Source of the DNA: an uncultured Verrucomicrobiales bacterium
Lineage (GTDB): Bacteria > Verrucomicrobiota > Verrucomicrobiia > Verrucomicrobiales > Akkermansiaceae
Assembly (NCBI GenBank): GCA_949373085.1
Contig: CASICJ010000004.1
Location: 1-64,000 of the forward strand
Length of the DNA: 64,000 nt
Direction: 5' to 3'
This document shows, one piece after another, positions 49,201 through 57,817 of this stretch (position 1 is its first letter; the number at the start of each line of letters is the position of its first letter). Position numbers and translations under genes: made by a program. The notes beneath the pieces are model-generated. The model saw only the letters and a list, made by a program, of their open reading frames with translations. It ran no database searches and was not told the DNA's origin.

Positions 49201-49219
49201 CTTCGCCCTATGGGCGAAG
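49201..49219. terminator. Palindromic hairpin at convergent gene ends
   Basis: CTTCGCCC TAT GGGCGAAG is a perfect inverted repeat with eight-base arms, starting one base after the stop of the beta-helix gene and covering the stop of the minus-strand gene. There is no T tract, so it may be a weak bidirectional terminator or simply a stable 3' hairpin. Confidence 0.4.
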
Positions 49220-49303
49220 AATCATGGAATTTGAAAATCCAAGATAGACGGCAATGCTTCCGAGAAAGATGGCGCGAAAATAAATGGTGACTGGAGGAAG
49301 AAA
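49208..49303 (-). pseudogene. C-terminal piece of a split membrane-protein gene
   Basis: On the minus strand the frame reads PPVTIYFRAIFLGSIAVYLGF then SNSMILRP and stops at 49208-49210. A TAG at 49304-49306 blocks extension upstream, where foreign DNA starts. The hydrophobic ending is what I expect for the small four-helix membrane protein whose N-terminal piece lies at 51920-52117. The two pieces read in the same direction and flank the inserted block. Confidence 0.55.
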
Positions 49304-49503
49304 CTAGTGCCCCACGTCCTTCTTGCTGCCTATGCTGGGACTATTTGCGGAGTTGAAAGTAATGCGATGCAGTTCTACCCCAAGGCCTCATCAGAGTTCC
49401 TCAAAGTTCACCCCGGACTCTATCAACGCCGTGACAGTGTTCTGGACCTCGGCACACTCACCGGCCCCGGCTTCGGTTACGCAGGCGTCGAACCTCTCGC
49501 CTA
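49304..49503 (+). pseudogene. Unrecognised coding fragment at the left edge of the block
   Basis: The frame contains AAYAGTICGVESNAMQFYP, SEFLKVHPGLYQRRDSVL and DLGTLTGPGFGYAGVEPLA, then stops. Third positions are rich in C, which looks like true coding sequence, but I cannot name the family. It has no start of its own and would be the C-terminal end of a longer protein whose beginning is missing at the junction. The complementary strand is also open for part of this stretch, so the strand is not certain. Confidence 0.35.
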
Positions 49504-49508
49504 ACCCA

Positions 49509-49518
49509 CCCCCCCCCC
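49509..49518 (+). repeat. Run of ten C
   Basis: An uninterrupted C10 tract follows the stop of the unrecognised fragment. It is the longest C run in the window and a likely site of read error or slippage. Confidence 0.9.
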
Positions 49519-49765
49519 AAACAATACGGGGCTTGAAGCTGATGCCCTTTGGATACTCTCGTCCGGGAAACCTTCAATCATCGATCCCGGGATCCTCTGC
49601 ATCTCCGCTGTTTTGCGCGGGTTCAATCGCAGCTCCGGAATAGGCTTCCGGCCCCGAAGCTCATACCGTCACCAGGGCCAGCGGGCTGCTCACTCCAAGT
49701 CCATGCTCATCTACCTCGATTTTTCTACCAACCTTCTCCATGTCGAGCGTTTGAATACGATACGC

Positions 49766-51233
49766 ATGAATATGATCCGTCTTATACCGCTGCTGGCAGG
49801 CCTGATGGTGGCCTTTGCCGCAACGCTCAATGCCGAAGAGAAACCCCTCTTCAATACTGAAGAGATTCTCGATGAAAACACCTTGGAGGCTAAGACGCTG
49901 CAGGATTGGCATCCCGTAGGCGCCACGCGGCAGAAACTCGTTGAGATCAATGTCGCGGAGTGGTGGCCGGGACAAGATTACCGGATTCCGGTTCGGCTGA
50001 TCGTGCCTCTAGAGGGCAAAGCGAAGGGCTTTCATATCACGGGCCATAAGTCGGTGGAATTCCTGAGCAAAGACATCAAGCCAAATGACTTTGACGCAAA
50101 GCTGCTGGCCAATGGCGTTGGCATCGTGAAGACGGTCGTCGCGGTCATCAACACGATTCCGGGGAAGCAGGGCATGCAAAAGAAAATGAAGAAGCGGTTC
50201 ATGAAAGATCTCAACATGCGCTACAAGCCCGTTTGGATCTGGTCGATGACCTTGATGCGGGCCACGACAGCAGCATATGCGGAGGTCGACTATTTTGATA
50301 AAAGCAAAGTGGCCGGGTCGGGCGGTTCCAAGAGGGGGATTTCGCCAGCAGTGGCTCTGATCAACGACGAGCGATTTACGGCGACCTGCTCCAGTGTGAC
50401 GTGGGCCTGGACATCGCCGACTCGTAAGAGTGATCCGGGCGCACTGCAGAAAGTGAAAGCGGCCAACGAGAGCTTCTTCGAAGCGGTCAAGGCCGGTGAA
50501 TTCGAGCTAGAGGCACAACGCGCGAAATTCTATCGGAGCCATATCAAAGGATCTGATTTTGGTATGGAAATGATGGCGCGGAAAGCGGGAATTTCCCCGG
50601 ACAAGCTAAACGATAGGACGGATCGATTGATGACCAGCGTGTGTGTGACGGAGAATTGGGAGCAGTTGAAGAAGCGCGGCGTTGATATGTTGTTCCAGCC
50701 GGGAACCCATGACTGGGTGGCCTACGACATTCTCTGGGGCGCTCAGAACCACCCTCAGTTGCCCGTTTACCACGCGCCGAATGGGGGACACGAGATGCAG
50801 CCGCATCCCACCGCAGAATCGGACAGTGAAAATCTCCAGGCCTTCCTCTGGAACCATTTCTTCGGCGGCGAGCCCTTGCTTAGCCCTCCGACCTCGAGCA
50901 ATAAGGTGATTGGGGACAAACTCAAGATTCAGGTCCGTTTTGAAAATGGGCCCCAAGCGGAAAGCGGACGCATCTGGTGGATGTATGACCGCGCACCGGC
51001 GCGGCTCAGCGCCCTTCCTGCACGTGCGGATTCCCGAAGACCAATGGGCGGATATGGAACAGGATCCCAAGACCGGTTCCTGGACCGCCATCATCCCGTT
51101 ACAGGAAGGGGCTTCCCGCGTCGATTTCTTCAGCAACCATGGAAAAGTGGTCAACGGGTATCAGCAGTATATTTCGAGCCCCTACACCCGGGTTGACCTT
51201 TCCAAGAATGATTCAACGACTCGCAGTAAGTAA
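49766..51233 (+). CDS. PhoPQ-activated pathogenicity-related protein (PqaA) homologue, one frameshift
   Basis: The start MNMIRLIPLLAGLMVAFAA is a signal peptide. The mature part has WWPGQDYRIPVRLIVPLEG, FHITGHKSVEFLS, VAGSGGSKRGISPAVALIND (nucleophile region SGGSKRG), FQPGTHDWVAYDILWGAQ (aspartate) and YHAPNGGHEMQPH (histidine). These match PF10142, an alpha/beta-hydrolase-like family named after Salmonella PqaA. A shift near 50995 moves the true C-terminus (APFLHVRIPEDQWADME, VNGYQQYISSPYTRVDLS) into another frame. The corrected length is about 488. It lies wholly within the inserted block; the function in environmental bacteria is unknown. Confidence 0.8.
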
Positions 51234-51343
51234 CTGTTACCCAGCGAACGGAGTTTTAATCTTCGCTCAGTCGCGCATCCCCAAATCCGCGCTCGTCCTC
51301 AGGTCAGGGGTGAGTGAGTCTAAAGGTTCGGTAAGGAGACAAG

Positions 51344-51913
51344 ATGAGAGAAAGAACACCTAGGAATAACACGGCAATGATTGTCGGTGCATGGAAGGTC
51401 ATCGCGGCCAGCTTGCTCGGCTGCAGTGCCTTTGCAGAGGAGACAGAGACCTTGAAGGTAGTGAATTGGAATGTGCTATATGGGTTCAATCATAAGAAAT
51501 CCGTTAAGCAAGGTGCCAACTGGATGAAGAAGCAAGCAGCAGATGTCGTTGCAATGCAGGAACTGAATGGGCACAACCAGGCGAGGCTTGAGGAAGTGGC
51601 GGCAAAATGGGGACACGATCATGCCGCTATTCTGAATAAAATGGGCTTTCCCGTTGGATTGACATCCAGTCAGCCAATTGAGGTTATTGAGCGCAGAGTC
51701 AAGGGGGTCCACCATGGCCGTTCGCTCGTCGTTCTCGATCCAGGTCATGGCGGCCGCGACCCTGGAGCTATCAACGAATTAATTGGAATTACTGAAGCCG
51801 AAATGACGCTCGACGTCTGTCGGCGGGCTGAAGCCCTTCTCTCGAACTGTTGCGAGGTCGTCTTGACCATGCGCTTGATGCCCCCAGCGCTAGGAGAATC
51901 AAGGGTTTGCTGA
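51344..51913 (+). pseudogene. Hybrid ORF: endonuclease/exonuclease/phosphatase N-terminus joined to amidase fragment
   Basis: The first part (51344 to about 51715) has a signal peptide (KVIAASLLGCSAFAEETE) and an EEP-superfamily start: LKVVNWNVLYGFN, AADVVAMQELNGHNQ. It breaks after about 120 residues, where the family needs about 270. From about 51717 it continues in frame as RSLVVLDPGHGGRDPGAINE and EVVLT, the opening zinc-site motif of N-acetylmuramoyl-L-alanine amidase (Amidase_3), and ends after about 60 more residues. Both domains lack most of their catalytic residues, so no enzyme activity is expected. I read it as a chance in-frame junction. Confidence 0.7.
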
Positions 51914-51919
51914 TATTCA

Positions 51920-52117
51920 GATGGGAAAGCCTAGTTTCAGCTTGGCCTCGAGCCCAAATCCACTGACTAAAATTAAGAGAAGTCCGATTCCGTGAATCAT
52001 TACAGGCAGAGGGAAAGATGCAGGTTTCTTCGGGTCGGTAGTAATAAGGGAGCCAATACCCAAAAACAGTAGGATGAGTCCCACGAAGTGGATAATTTTG
52101 TAGACTCCGGGGTCAAT
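51920..52117 (-). pseudogene. N-terminal piece of a split small membrane-protein gene
   Basis: The minus-strand frame reads from DPGVYKIIHFVGLILLFLGIG through PLPVMIHGIGLLLILVSGFG to LKLGFPI and then meets a stop at the junction. This is the first two helices of a small PVC-type membrane protein that normally continues with WxxxKxxIW and two more helices. A canonical ATG is missing; an ATT at 52115-52117 is the likely start. It follows oppF by 16 bases on the same strand. The rest of the gene appears at 49208-49303. Confidence 0.5.
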
Positions 52118-52133
52118 GATACGAGTTGTGATG

Positions 52134-52943
52134 TTATGCAGTTGCTTGTTCCTTCAACTGAGGAATCGCGGAGAGAAGTTTGCGGGTGTATTCATCCTTG
52201 GGGTTTAAGAAGACCTCGTTGGCTTCACCGTATTCGACTATTTTTCCTGCATACATTACGGCGATGTTGTCCGCGATATAGTGAACTACCGACAAATCAT
52301 GTGAGATGAAAATCATGGTGAGTTCAAGTTTATTGCGAAGGTCACGGAGGAGATTGAGAATCTGGGATTGAATGGAAACATCGAGAGCGGAAACCGGCTC
52401 GTCTGCGATAACCAATTTAGGCTCCGGTGCGAGTGCGCGAGCGATCGCGATCCGTTGTCTTTGTCCGCCGGAAAACTCATGCGGATATTTTTTCATGAAC
52501 CTCGGGTCGAGTCCAACAGTAGTCATGAGTTCGACCACTTTGGAGGTTAGGCTTTCATCCTTTTTTAGCTGGGGATGACGCTGGCAAAGTGCTTCGGCAA
52601 GAGTGGAAAAAACAGTCATGCGTGGATTTAGCGACGCATAAGGGTCCTGAAAAATCATTTGAAAATCGAGGCGTCGGTTCCTTATTTCCCTCGTTGGAAG
52701 AGAGGTGAGTTCTTCTCCGTTGAGAGTGACTGTTCCGCTGGTGGCGGGTTGAAGTTGCATCACTGTCCGAGAGAGAGTCGATTTTCCACACCCGGATTCG
52801 CCGACCAAGCCAAGGATTTCACCTTGCTCAATCTCAAGGGAGACATCGTCAACCGCCTTGATGGTTTCCGTTGGTTTGGAAATCAATCCTCCGCCCCGGA
52901 TAGGGAAATAGGTGCTGAGGTTTTGTAGCTTTAAAAAAGACAC
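52134..52943 (-). CDS. oppF: Oligopeptide/dipeptide ABC transporter ATP-binding protein
   Basis: The 269-residue ATPase has [16 protein letters not shown] (Walker A), [14 protein letters not shown] (the Opp/Dpp-type Q-loop), [18 protein letters not shown] (signature) and [14 protein letters not shown] (Walker B), then ISHDLSVV. These features are specific to the OppF/DppF branch. It would energise peptide import with OppD and the permeases, none of which are in the window; upstream lies pgsA, so this is a lone gene. Downstream it is coupled to the split membrane-protein gene. Confidence 0.9.
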   Translation of the reverse strand: MSFLKLQNLSTYFPIRGGGLISKPTETIKAVDDVSLEIEQGEILGLVGESGCGKSTLSRTVMQLQPATSGTVTLNGEELTSLPTREIRNRRLDFQMIFQDPYASLNPRMTVFSTLAEALCQRHPQLKKDESLTSKVVELMTTVGLDPRFMKKYPHEFSGGQRQRIAIARALAPEPKLVIADEPVSALDVSIQSQILNLLRDLRNKLELTMIFISHDLSVVHYIADNIAVMYAGKIVEYGEANEVFLNPKDEYTRKLLSAIPQLKEQATA

Positions 52944-52980
52944 ACTCGCAAAATGGCTGTTTCCGTAAAAAATTCAAGAA

Positions 52981-53559
52981 CTAGGAACACGTCTTGCCGG
53001 GAAGCTGACGATACCCCATCATGAAATACTCGTATCCGGACCAGATATTGAAAAAGGTTGCTAGGATCGTGGGGAAGATCAGGTCAATATTATCGAATTT
53101 CAACATGATCCAGCCCAATGCAATCATTTGAGTAACAGTGCAAACTTTTCCTGTCCAATGGGGTTCAATCGGAACTTTCTTGTTGATACGATAGAGAATT
53201 AAGATCCCCCCGATGATTTCGAGATCCCGGGCGATCACGAGAACGATGAACCAAACAGGGAGGTGCCAATCAGTTCCCCAATTCACAAAGGTGGCGGTAA
53301 TGAGGCCAGTCATAAGGAGAGCCTTGTCCGTCAGCGGGTCAAGTATCGCTCCCGTGATTGACTTTTGGTTAAAGTGTCGGGCGATCCAGCCGTCGAGTCC
53401 GTCGAGAGCCGAGGCTAAGGTGTAGATGGCAACTGCGAGCCAACGCAGTGATTCCTCTCCTGAACCTGCATCAACTGATTGCCCATATTTCACCGCAATC
53501 CCGGCAAAGACCGGAATTAGAGCAAGACGAATAAGGGTGATAACGGTGGCGAGAGTCAC
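52981..53559 (-). CDS. pgsA: CDP-diacylglycerol-glycerol-3-phosphate 3-phosphatidyltransferase
   Basis: The 192-residue membrane enzyme makes phosphatidylglycerophosphate. The CDP-alcohol phosphotransferase motif is present as LDGLDGWIAR, then TGAILDPLTDK (DG..AR.8.G...D...D). Several hydrophobic helices follow (FIVLVIARDLEIIGGILIL). The start is GTG at 53559 (MTLATVITLIRLALIP); longer readings would run into the divergent rsmA start. Only 52 bases separate the two start codons, so the promoters must be very close or overlap. Confidence 0.9.
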   Translation of the reverse strand: MTLATVITLIRLALIPVFAGIAVKYGQSVDAGSGEESLRWLAVAIYTLASALDGLDGWIARHFNQKSITGAILDPLTDKALLMTGLITATFVNWGTDWHLPVWFIVLVIARDLEIIGGILILYRINKKVPIEPHWTGKVCTVTQMIALGWIMLKFDNIDLIFPTILATFFNIWSGYEYFMMGYRQLPGKTCS

Positions 53560-53611
53560 AGAGCGGTTCCTTTTTAGTGGACAATCGGGGTCCCGGCAAT
53601 TGAAACGGAGC

Positions 53612-54970
53612 GTGACCGCAAGCGAATTGAAAGAGGTTCTTGATGAGGCCGGTGTGATTCCCTCCAAAAAGTTGGGACAAAATTTCCTCGTCGATCAAAA
53701 TACCGCCGAGTGGATTGTGGCCCAGTTAAACTTGGAACCAGAAGATACCATTGTTGAAGTGGGACCTGGAACTGGAGCTCTTACGGAGCATATCGTAGGG
53801 AAAGTGGCACGAGTGATCTTAGTGGAATATGATCGTAGGCTCGCAGAGTATTTAATCAAAAAATTTGCTGATCGTCCGGAGGTTACAGTGATTAATCACG
53901 ATGCAGTTCGAATTGATGTCCGGCCATTTTTTGCTTATGAAAATGTGAAGCTTCTTGGCAATTTACCTTATTCAGCTGGGGGAGCGATTCTTCGGAATTT
54001 TCTAAAGGGCCCATCTCCATTTAAGCGAGCGGTGCTCATGTTGCAGAAGGAGATGATTGATCGGATCTTGGCTGGGCCGCGTTGTAAAGATTATGGCGTT
54101 TTAACTCTTCGAATGCAGTGCGAGTGGCAGGGAGCGCCAGTAAAGGTCGTCCCTCCAAGTTGTTTTATCCCACGTCCAATGGTCGACTCAACCGTGATGA
54201 CTTTGGCCCCGCGGCAGGCAGAGTTGCCAGTTCATGACCGGCGGTTGTTTGATGAACTGGTGAGGCGAGGTTTTGCCCAACGTCGAAAGCAGTTACGTAA
54301 AAATCTTCCCGACGATATCGATTGGGAAAATGTTTGTGAGAAGCTAGAGTTTTCATCGACCGCGCGGGCCGAGGAGTTGAGTCTTGATGATTGGGTGGCT
54401 TTGACCCGAGAAGTGGACCCGTTTTTTGAAAAGGAGGAAGGGCAGGGGGATGATGAAATATTGGCCGTTGTTGATGAGGACGATAATGTTGTGGGAAGCG
54501 AGCGACGGGATATCATTCATCGGGATGGGCTGAAGCACCGTGCGGTGCACATTTTTGTTCTGAATCAAAAAGGGGAGGTTTTTTTGCAGAAGCGCTCTCG
54601 TTTAAAGGATAAGTGCCCGGGCTTGTGGGATTCAAGCGCGGCTGGTCATGTTGACGCAGGGGAAGAATACGAGAACTGTGCAGCCCGAGAATTACAGGAG
54701 GAACTTGGCCTCGCTAATGATGATGTGCGCGAGGTCGGAAAGCTGGGTGCTCATGCCGATACAGGCTGGGAGCATGTAAGGCTTTACGCAACTTTGGCGA
54801 AGGGAAAGGTTCGATTCCCATGCGTGGAGATTGAATATGGTGAGTGGTTCACGATGCCGCAAATCGACGACTGGGTGGAGGCTGTGCCGAAAGATTTTGC
54901 ACCCGGATTTATAGCGTGTTGGAAAGTGTGGAAGGAAGCTAATCAAGGACGATTTAAAGACGGTGAGTGA
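53612..54970 (+). CDS. rsmA: RsmA (KsgA) 16S rRNA dimethyladenosine transferase fused to a Nudix hydrolase
   Basis: From GTG 53612 (MTASELKEVLDEAG) the protein is about 452 residues. Residues 1-270 are RsmA: KKLGQNFLVDQNTAEWIV, VEVGPGTGALTEHI (SAM), NLPYSAGGAILRNFL (catalytic NLPY), PPSCFIPRPMVDSTV. After an acidic linker, residues about 290-450 are a Nudix domain of IPP-isomerase/YfcD type with HRAVHIFVLNQKG and the Nudix box GHVDAGEEYENCAARELQEELG-like. There is no break at the join. RsmA methylates A1518/A1519 in 16S rRNA; the Nudix substrate is unknown. A TTG at 53600 is an alternative start. Confidence 0.9.
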   Translation: MTASELKEVLDEAGVIPSKKLGQNFLVDQNTAEWIVAQLNLEPEDTIVEVGPGTGALTEHIVGKVARVILVEYDRRLAEYLIKKFADRPEVTVINHDAVRIDVRPFFAYENVKLLGNLPYSAGGAILRNFLKGPSPFKRAVLMLQKEMIDRILAGPRCKDYGVLTLRMQCEWQGAPVKVVPPSCFIPRPMVDSTVMTLAPRQAELPVHDRRLFDELVRRGFAQRRKQLRKNLPDDIDWENVCEKLEFSSTARAEELSLDDWVALTREVDPFFEKEEGQGDDEILAVVDEDDNVVGSERRDIIHRDGLKHRAVHIFVLNQKGEVFLQKRSRLKDKCPGLWDSSAAGHVDAGEEYENCAARELQEELGLANDDVREVGKLGAHADTGWEHVRLYATLAKGKVRFPCVEIEYGEWFTMPQIDDWVEAVPKDFAPGFIACWKVWKEANQGRFKDGE

Positions 54971-56303
54971 ATTAGAAGTTAGGCCGGGTAAGAGTCTGGG
55001 GATTGTCGGCCGGAATGGATCGGGAAAGACAACCCTTGCTTCCAAATTAGCTGAAGAAAACGGGGCAACCTTGGTGTCGTTCGAACTCGAAGATGAGTTG
55101 CTTGAGCGGGAGATTCGTGAGGACGATAGCGAGTTCTTGGGCCGGATTGATTTTGGTCGTTCGGTGAGGGAGCTCATCGAAGAGGTGTGGCCGGGTGAAG
55201 AAGGGCTGGAAGGTATTGCGGCGGCCTTGGGGTTGGTCAGTATTCTTGATCAAGGATTTTTAACCCTATCCACCGGCGAGCGACGACGACTCATGCTGGC
55301 CCGCGCGTTGGTGCAAGATCCTAAACTTCTCATACTTGATGAGCCTTTCGATGGGATTGATCAGGCCTTTCGTCAACCATTACGGGATTTGTTGGAAGGT
55401 CGTGATTTGATTTTGGTAGCCAATCGTTTGAGTGATTTGGAAGACTTGGTGGATCAGGTCTGCTGTGTCGAGGACGGGCGGGTGATTTTGAATGGAGCGC
55501 TTGAGGAGGTGGTGAGGAATGAGGTTTTTCAGCAGTTGATGGGTCTTGGTGAGAGTGAGTTGGATCTTCCTGAAGGTGAGCCAATTATCCTGCCTCCAGG
55601 TGCTTTGGTTTCCATGAAGGAGGTGACAGTGGTTCATGGTGGTAGGGAAATCATTTCTGACTTTGACTGGTCTGTTGAGAGTGGACAGAATTGGAAAATT
55701 TCCGGACCAAATGGATGTGGCAAATCGACGCTCGTGAATCTGGTCATTGGTGATCATCCACAGTGCTATTCAAATGATGTGACCGTGATGGGATTACGCC
55801 GCGGATTAGGTGAATCTATTTGGGACGTTAAGCGCCATGTTGGAATCGTTTCACCATCACTTCACCAACAGCATCGTGTGAGTTTTAATGCGCTACAAAT
55901 CGTTGCCTCAGGTTTTTTCGATAGTGTTGGTATTTATCAAGATGTTAGTCCAGAGCATTGGCGTATGGCAGGGGAATGGCTTGGGCTGATAGGAATGACT
56001 CCGTGGGCGGATCGGCCGTTTCGATCTCTCAGCTATGGTCAGCAGCGCCTTCTGTTGGTCGCTAGAGCATTGGTGAAACGTCCTCCGCTTCTTGTCCTTG
56101 ATGAGCCCTGTCAGGGGCTGGACCTGATGAATCGTTCCCTAGTTTTAAGTGTAATTGATCGGATTGCGTCGACGAATTTGACCCAGATTCTCTATATTAC
56201 CCATGAACCAGAGGACCGCTTAGAGTGCATTACCCATGAATTAAAATATGTGAACCAAGGCTGGCTCATTGAGAAGGTAATAACTTCGGACTCATTGAGG
56301 TAG
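54963..56303 (+). CDS. ModF-like protein with two ABC ATPase domains
   Basis: The 446-residue protein begins at GTG 54963, overlapping the rsmA stop by eight bases. Domain 1 has GIVGRNGSGKTTLASKLA, LSTGERRRLMLARAL and LLILDEPFDGID; domain 2 has ISGPNGCGKSTLVNLVIGD, LSYGQQRLLLVARAL and LLVLDEPCQGLD. There are no membrane segments. The order and signatures match ModF (PhrA-like), a soluble tandem ATPase named for its place next to E. coli molybdate genes. No molybdate transporter is here. Translation is probably coupled to rsmA-Nudix. Confidence 0.85.
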   Translation: MSELEVRPGKSLGIVGRNGSGKTTLASKLAEENGATLVSFELEDELLEREIREDDSEFLGRIDFGRSVRELIEEVWPGEEGLEGIAAALGLVSILDQGFLTLSTGERRRLMLARALVQDPKLLILDEPFDGIDQAFRQPLRDLLEGRDLILVANRLSDLEDLVDQVCCVEDGRVILNGALEEVVRNEVFQQLMGLGESELDLPEGEPIILPPGALVSMKEVTVVHGGREIISDFDWSVESGQNWKISGPNGCGKSTLVNLVIGDHPQCYSNDVTVMGLRRGLGESIWDVKRHVGIVSPSLHQQHRVSFNALQIVASGFFDSVGIYQDVSPEHWRMAGEWLGLIGMTPWADRPFRSLSYGQQRLLLVARALVKRPPLLVLDEPCQGLDLMNRSLVLSVIDRIASTNLTQILYITHEPEDRLECITHELKYVNQGWLIEKVITSDSLR

Positions 56304-56380
56304 ATCAAGCGGTAAGTATATTGAGTGATATCAAATAGGCTTTTTTCTTGAGAAATCTTGCCGCCTGACAACGATTTGGG

Positions 56381-57814
56381 GTGACCTTTCGAATCATAAT
56401 TTCGTGCCTTTTGTTTTCTGGGCTTTCGCAAGCCGAGAAATACTCGGTAGTCAACGAAGTCGCACCAATGGTGCCTCGAGAGTTTCGGGCGGCCTGGGTC
56501 GCTTGTGTTTATAATATTGATTGGCCTTCGCGGAAAGGAATGGATGCGGGTGCCCAGCAGGCTGAAATGAAAGCGATGCTCGATCGAATGGCATCGATGA
56601 AAATGAATGCGATTATTTTTCAGGTGCGGCCTAATGCTGACGCAGTCTATCAATCTCGGCTCGAGCCGTGGAGTCACTGGATCAGTGGGACCCAAGGCGT
56701 CTCTCCGGGTTATGATCCATTGGCATATTGTATCCAGCAGGCACATGCTCGAGGGATAGAGGTTCATGCTTGGTTTAATCCATTTCGTGCGCTGCCTAAC
56801 AGTAAGATCCCCACTGCAAGAAATCATGTCATCAAGACTCACCCCTCGGTGATTCGCGACTTCAAAAACTACAAATGGATGGATCCTTCTAATGCTTTTA
56901 CTCAGCAACGAGCACTCTCGGTAATTTTGGATGTCGTCAATCGATACGATGTTGATGGCATTCACATTGACGATTATTTTTATCCATATCCCGACGTTGA
57001 TTCGCAAGGGCGTGCAAAACCGATCTTTCCAGATGGCAAGACTCCAGCAGCTCGTCGAGCGGCGTCGGATGGGTTTGTGAAGGCCATGTATTCCAAGGTT
57101 AAGGCCAAGAAACCGTGGGTTCGAGTTGGTATTAGTCCGTTTGGAATCTGGCGTCCGGGAGTTCCGGCGGGAACCATGGCAACAATTGATGCCTATCATC
57201 ATTTAGCGGCTGATTCGCGAAAGTGGTTGCAGCAAGGTTGGTGTGATTATTTATCGCCCCAACTTTATTGGCGCATCAAGAGCCCTCAGAGTTTTAGTCG
57301 CCTAATTGCTTGGTGGCGATCACAAGGGACTCGTCCGGTTTGGCCTGGAATTGCCTCGGCTCGGATTAATTCAAGTGAAGATCCTGGACGCCGGTCCAGC
57401 GAGATTGCAAATCAAGTTTCCCTCACTCGAACGGTTGGTGAAAATTACGTTGGGCACGTTTTTTGGAGCATGAAATCTCTAATGACAAACAAAGGAGGAA
57501 TCAGTAACGACCTAGTGAAAAAATTCTATCAGGAGCCTGCTTTGGTTCCTCCAATGCCTTGGTCGAGCAGAAATATTCCACAGACCCCGAACGTGCTAGC
57601 GAAAGGATCAAACGGGAATCTAAATGTTGAGTGGCGATCGGTGCCAGGTTGCTCCCAATATGCGATTCAGGTGCGGGTTGGGCGGACATGGCAATTCATT
57701 ATGGCCGCCCGTGGGGCAAAGGTCACTCTCAAAGGGATGCCCGATGCGATCGCAGTGAGTGCGGTGGATCGTTATGGTAACACTAGTAATCCTCGTGTTT
57801 TGGCACGGCCTTAG
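56381..57814 (+). CDS. Secreted GHL10-type glycoside hydrolase (DUF187/YngK-like)
   Basis: The 477-residue protein starts at GTG 56381 with a signal peptide (MTFRIIISCLLFSGLSQA). The domain shows REFRAAWVACVYNIDWPSRKG, MNAIIFQVRPNADAVYQS, EVHAWFNPFRALPN, YDVDGIHIDDYFYPYP and GHVFWSMKSL, which define the glycosyl-hydrolase-like family 10 (GHL10). A C-terminal FN3-like module of about 90 residues follows (GNLNVEWRSVPGCSQYAIQV). It probably acts on cell-wall or other polysaccharides outside the cytoplasm. It converges on accD with only a three-base gap. Confidence 0.88.
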   Translation: MTFRIIISCLLFSGLSQAEKYSVVNEVAPMVPREFRAAWVACVYNIDWPSRKGMDAGAQQAEMKAMLDRMASMKMNAIIFQVRPNADAVYQSRLEPWSHWISGTQGVSPGYDPLAYCIQQAHARGIEVHAWFNPFRALPNSKIPTARNHVIKTHPSVIRDFKNYKWMDPSNAFTQQRALSVILDVVNRYDVDGIHIDDYFYPYPDVDSQGRAKPIFPDGKTPAARRAASDGFVKAMYSKVKAKKPWVRVGISPFGIWRPGVPAGTMATIDAYHHLAADSRKWLQQGWCDYLSPQLYWRIKSPQSFSRLIAWWRSQGTRPVWPGIASARINSSEDPGRRSSEIANQVSLTRTVGENYVGHVFWSMKSLMTNKGGISNDLVKKFYQEPALVPPMPWSSRNIPQTPNVLAKGSNGNLNVEWRSVPGCSQYAIQVRVGRTWQFIMAARGAKVTLKGMPDAIAVSAVDRYGNTSNPRVLARP

Positions 57815-57817
57815 TTC

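Larger units (their letters stand above)
49304..51917. other. Inserted or mis-joined block of gene fragments, about 2.6 kb
   Basis: This block differs from its surroundings: GC-richer codon use, no intact gene, and both ends fall inside what appears to be one minus-strand membrane-protein gene (pieces at 49208-49303 and 51920-52117). It carries an unrecognised fragment, a C10 tract, a PhoPQ-activated-protein homologue with one shift, and a hybrid ORF. I see no transposase, terminal inverted repeats, target duplication or primer sequence at the edges. It could be an assembly mis-join or a genuine illegitimate insertion that also deleted part of the target gene. Confidence 0.6.

Noticed and set aside
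49304-51917. Transposon or integrated phage
   Set aside because: No transposase, integrase, terminal inverted repeat, target-site duplication or att-like repeat could be found at the edges.
53426-53611. N-terminal extension of RsmA from 53426
   Set aside because: This part overlaps pgsA on the other strand and has no similarity to RsmA, whose family starts near 53612.
56192-57202. Long minus-strand ORF of 336 codons
   Set aside because: It is antisense to the ModF-like end and the GHL10 gene, has no recognisable domain and odd amino acid composition; the plus-strand gene is clear.
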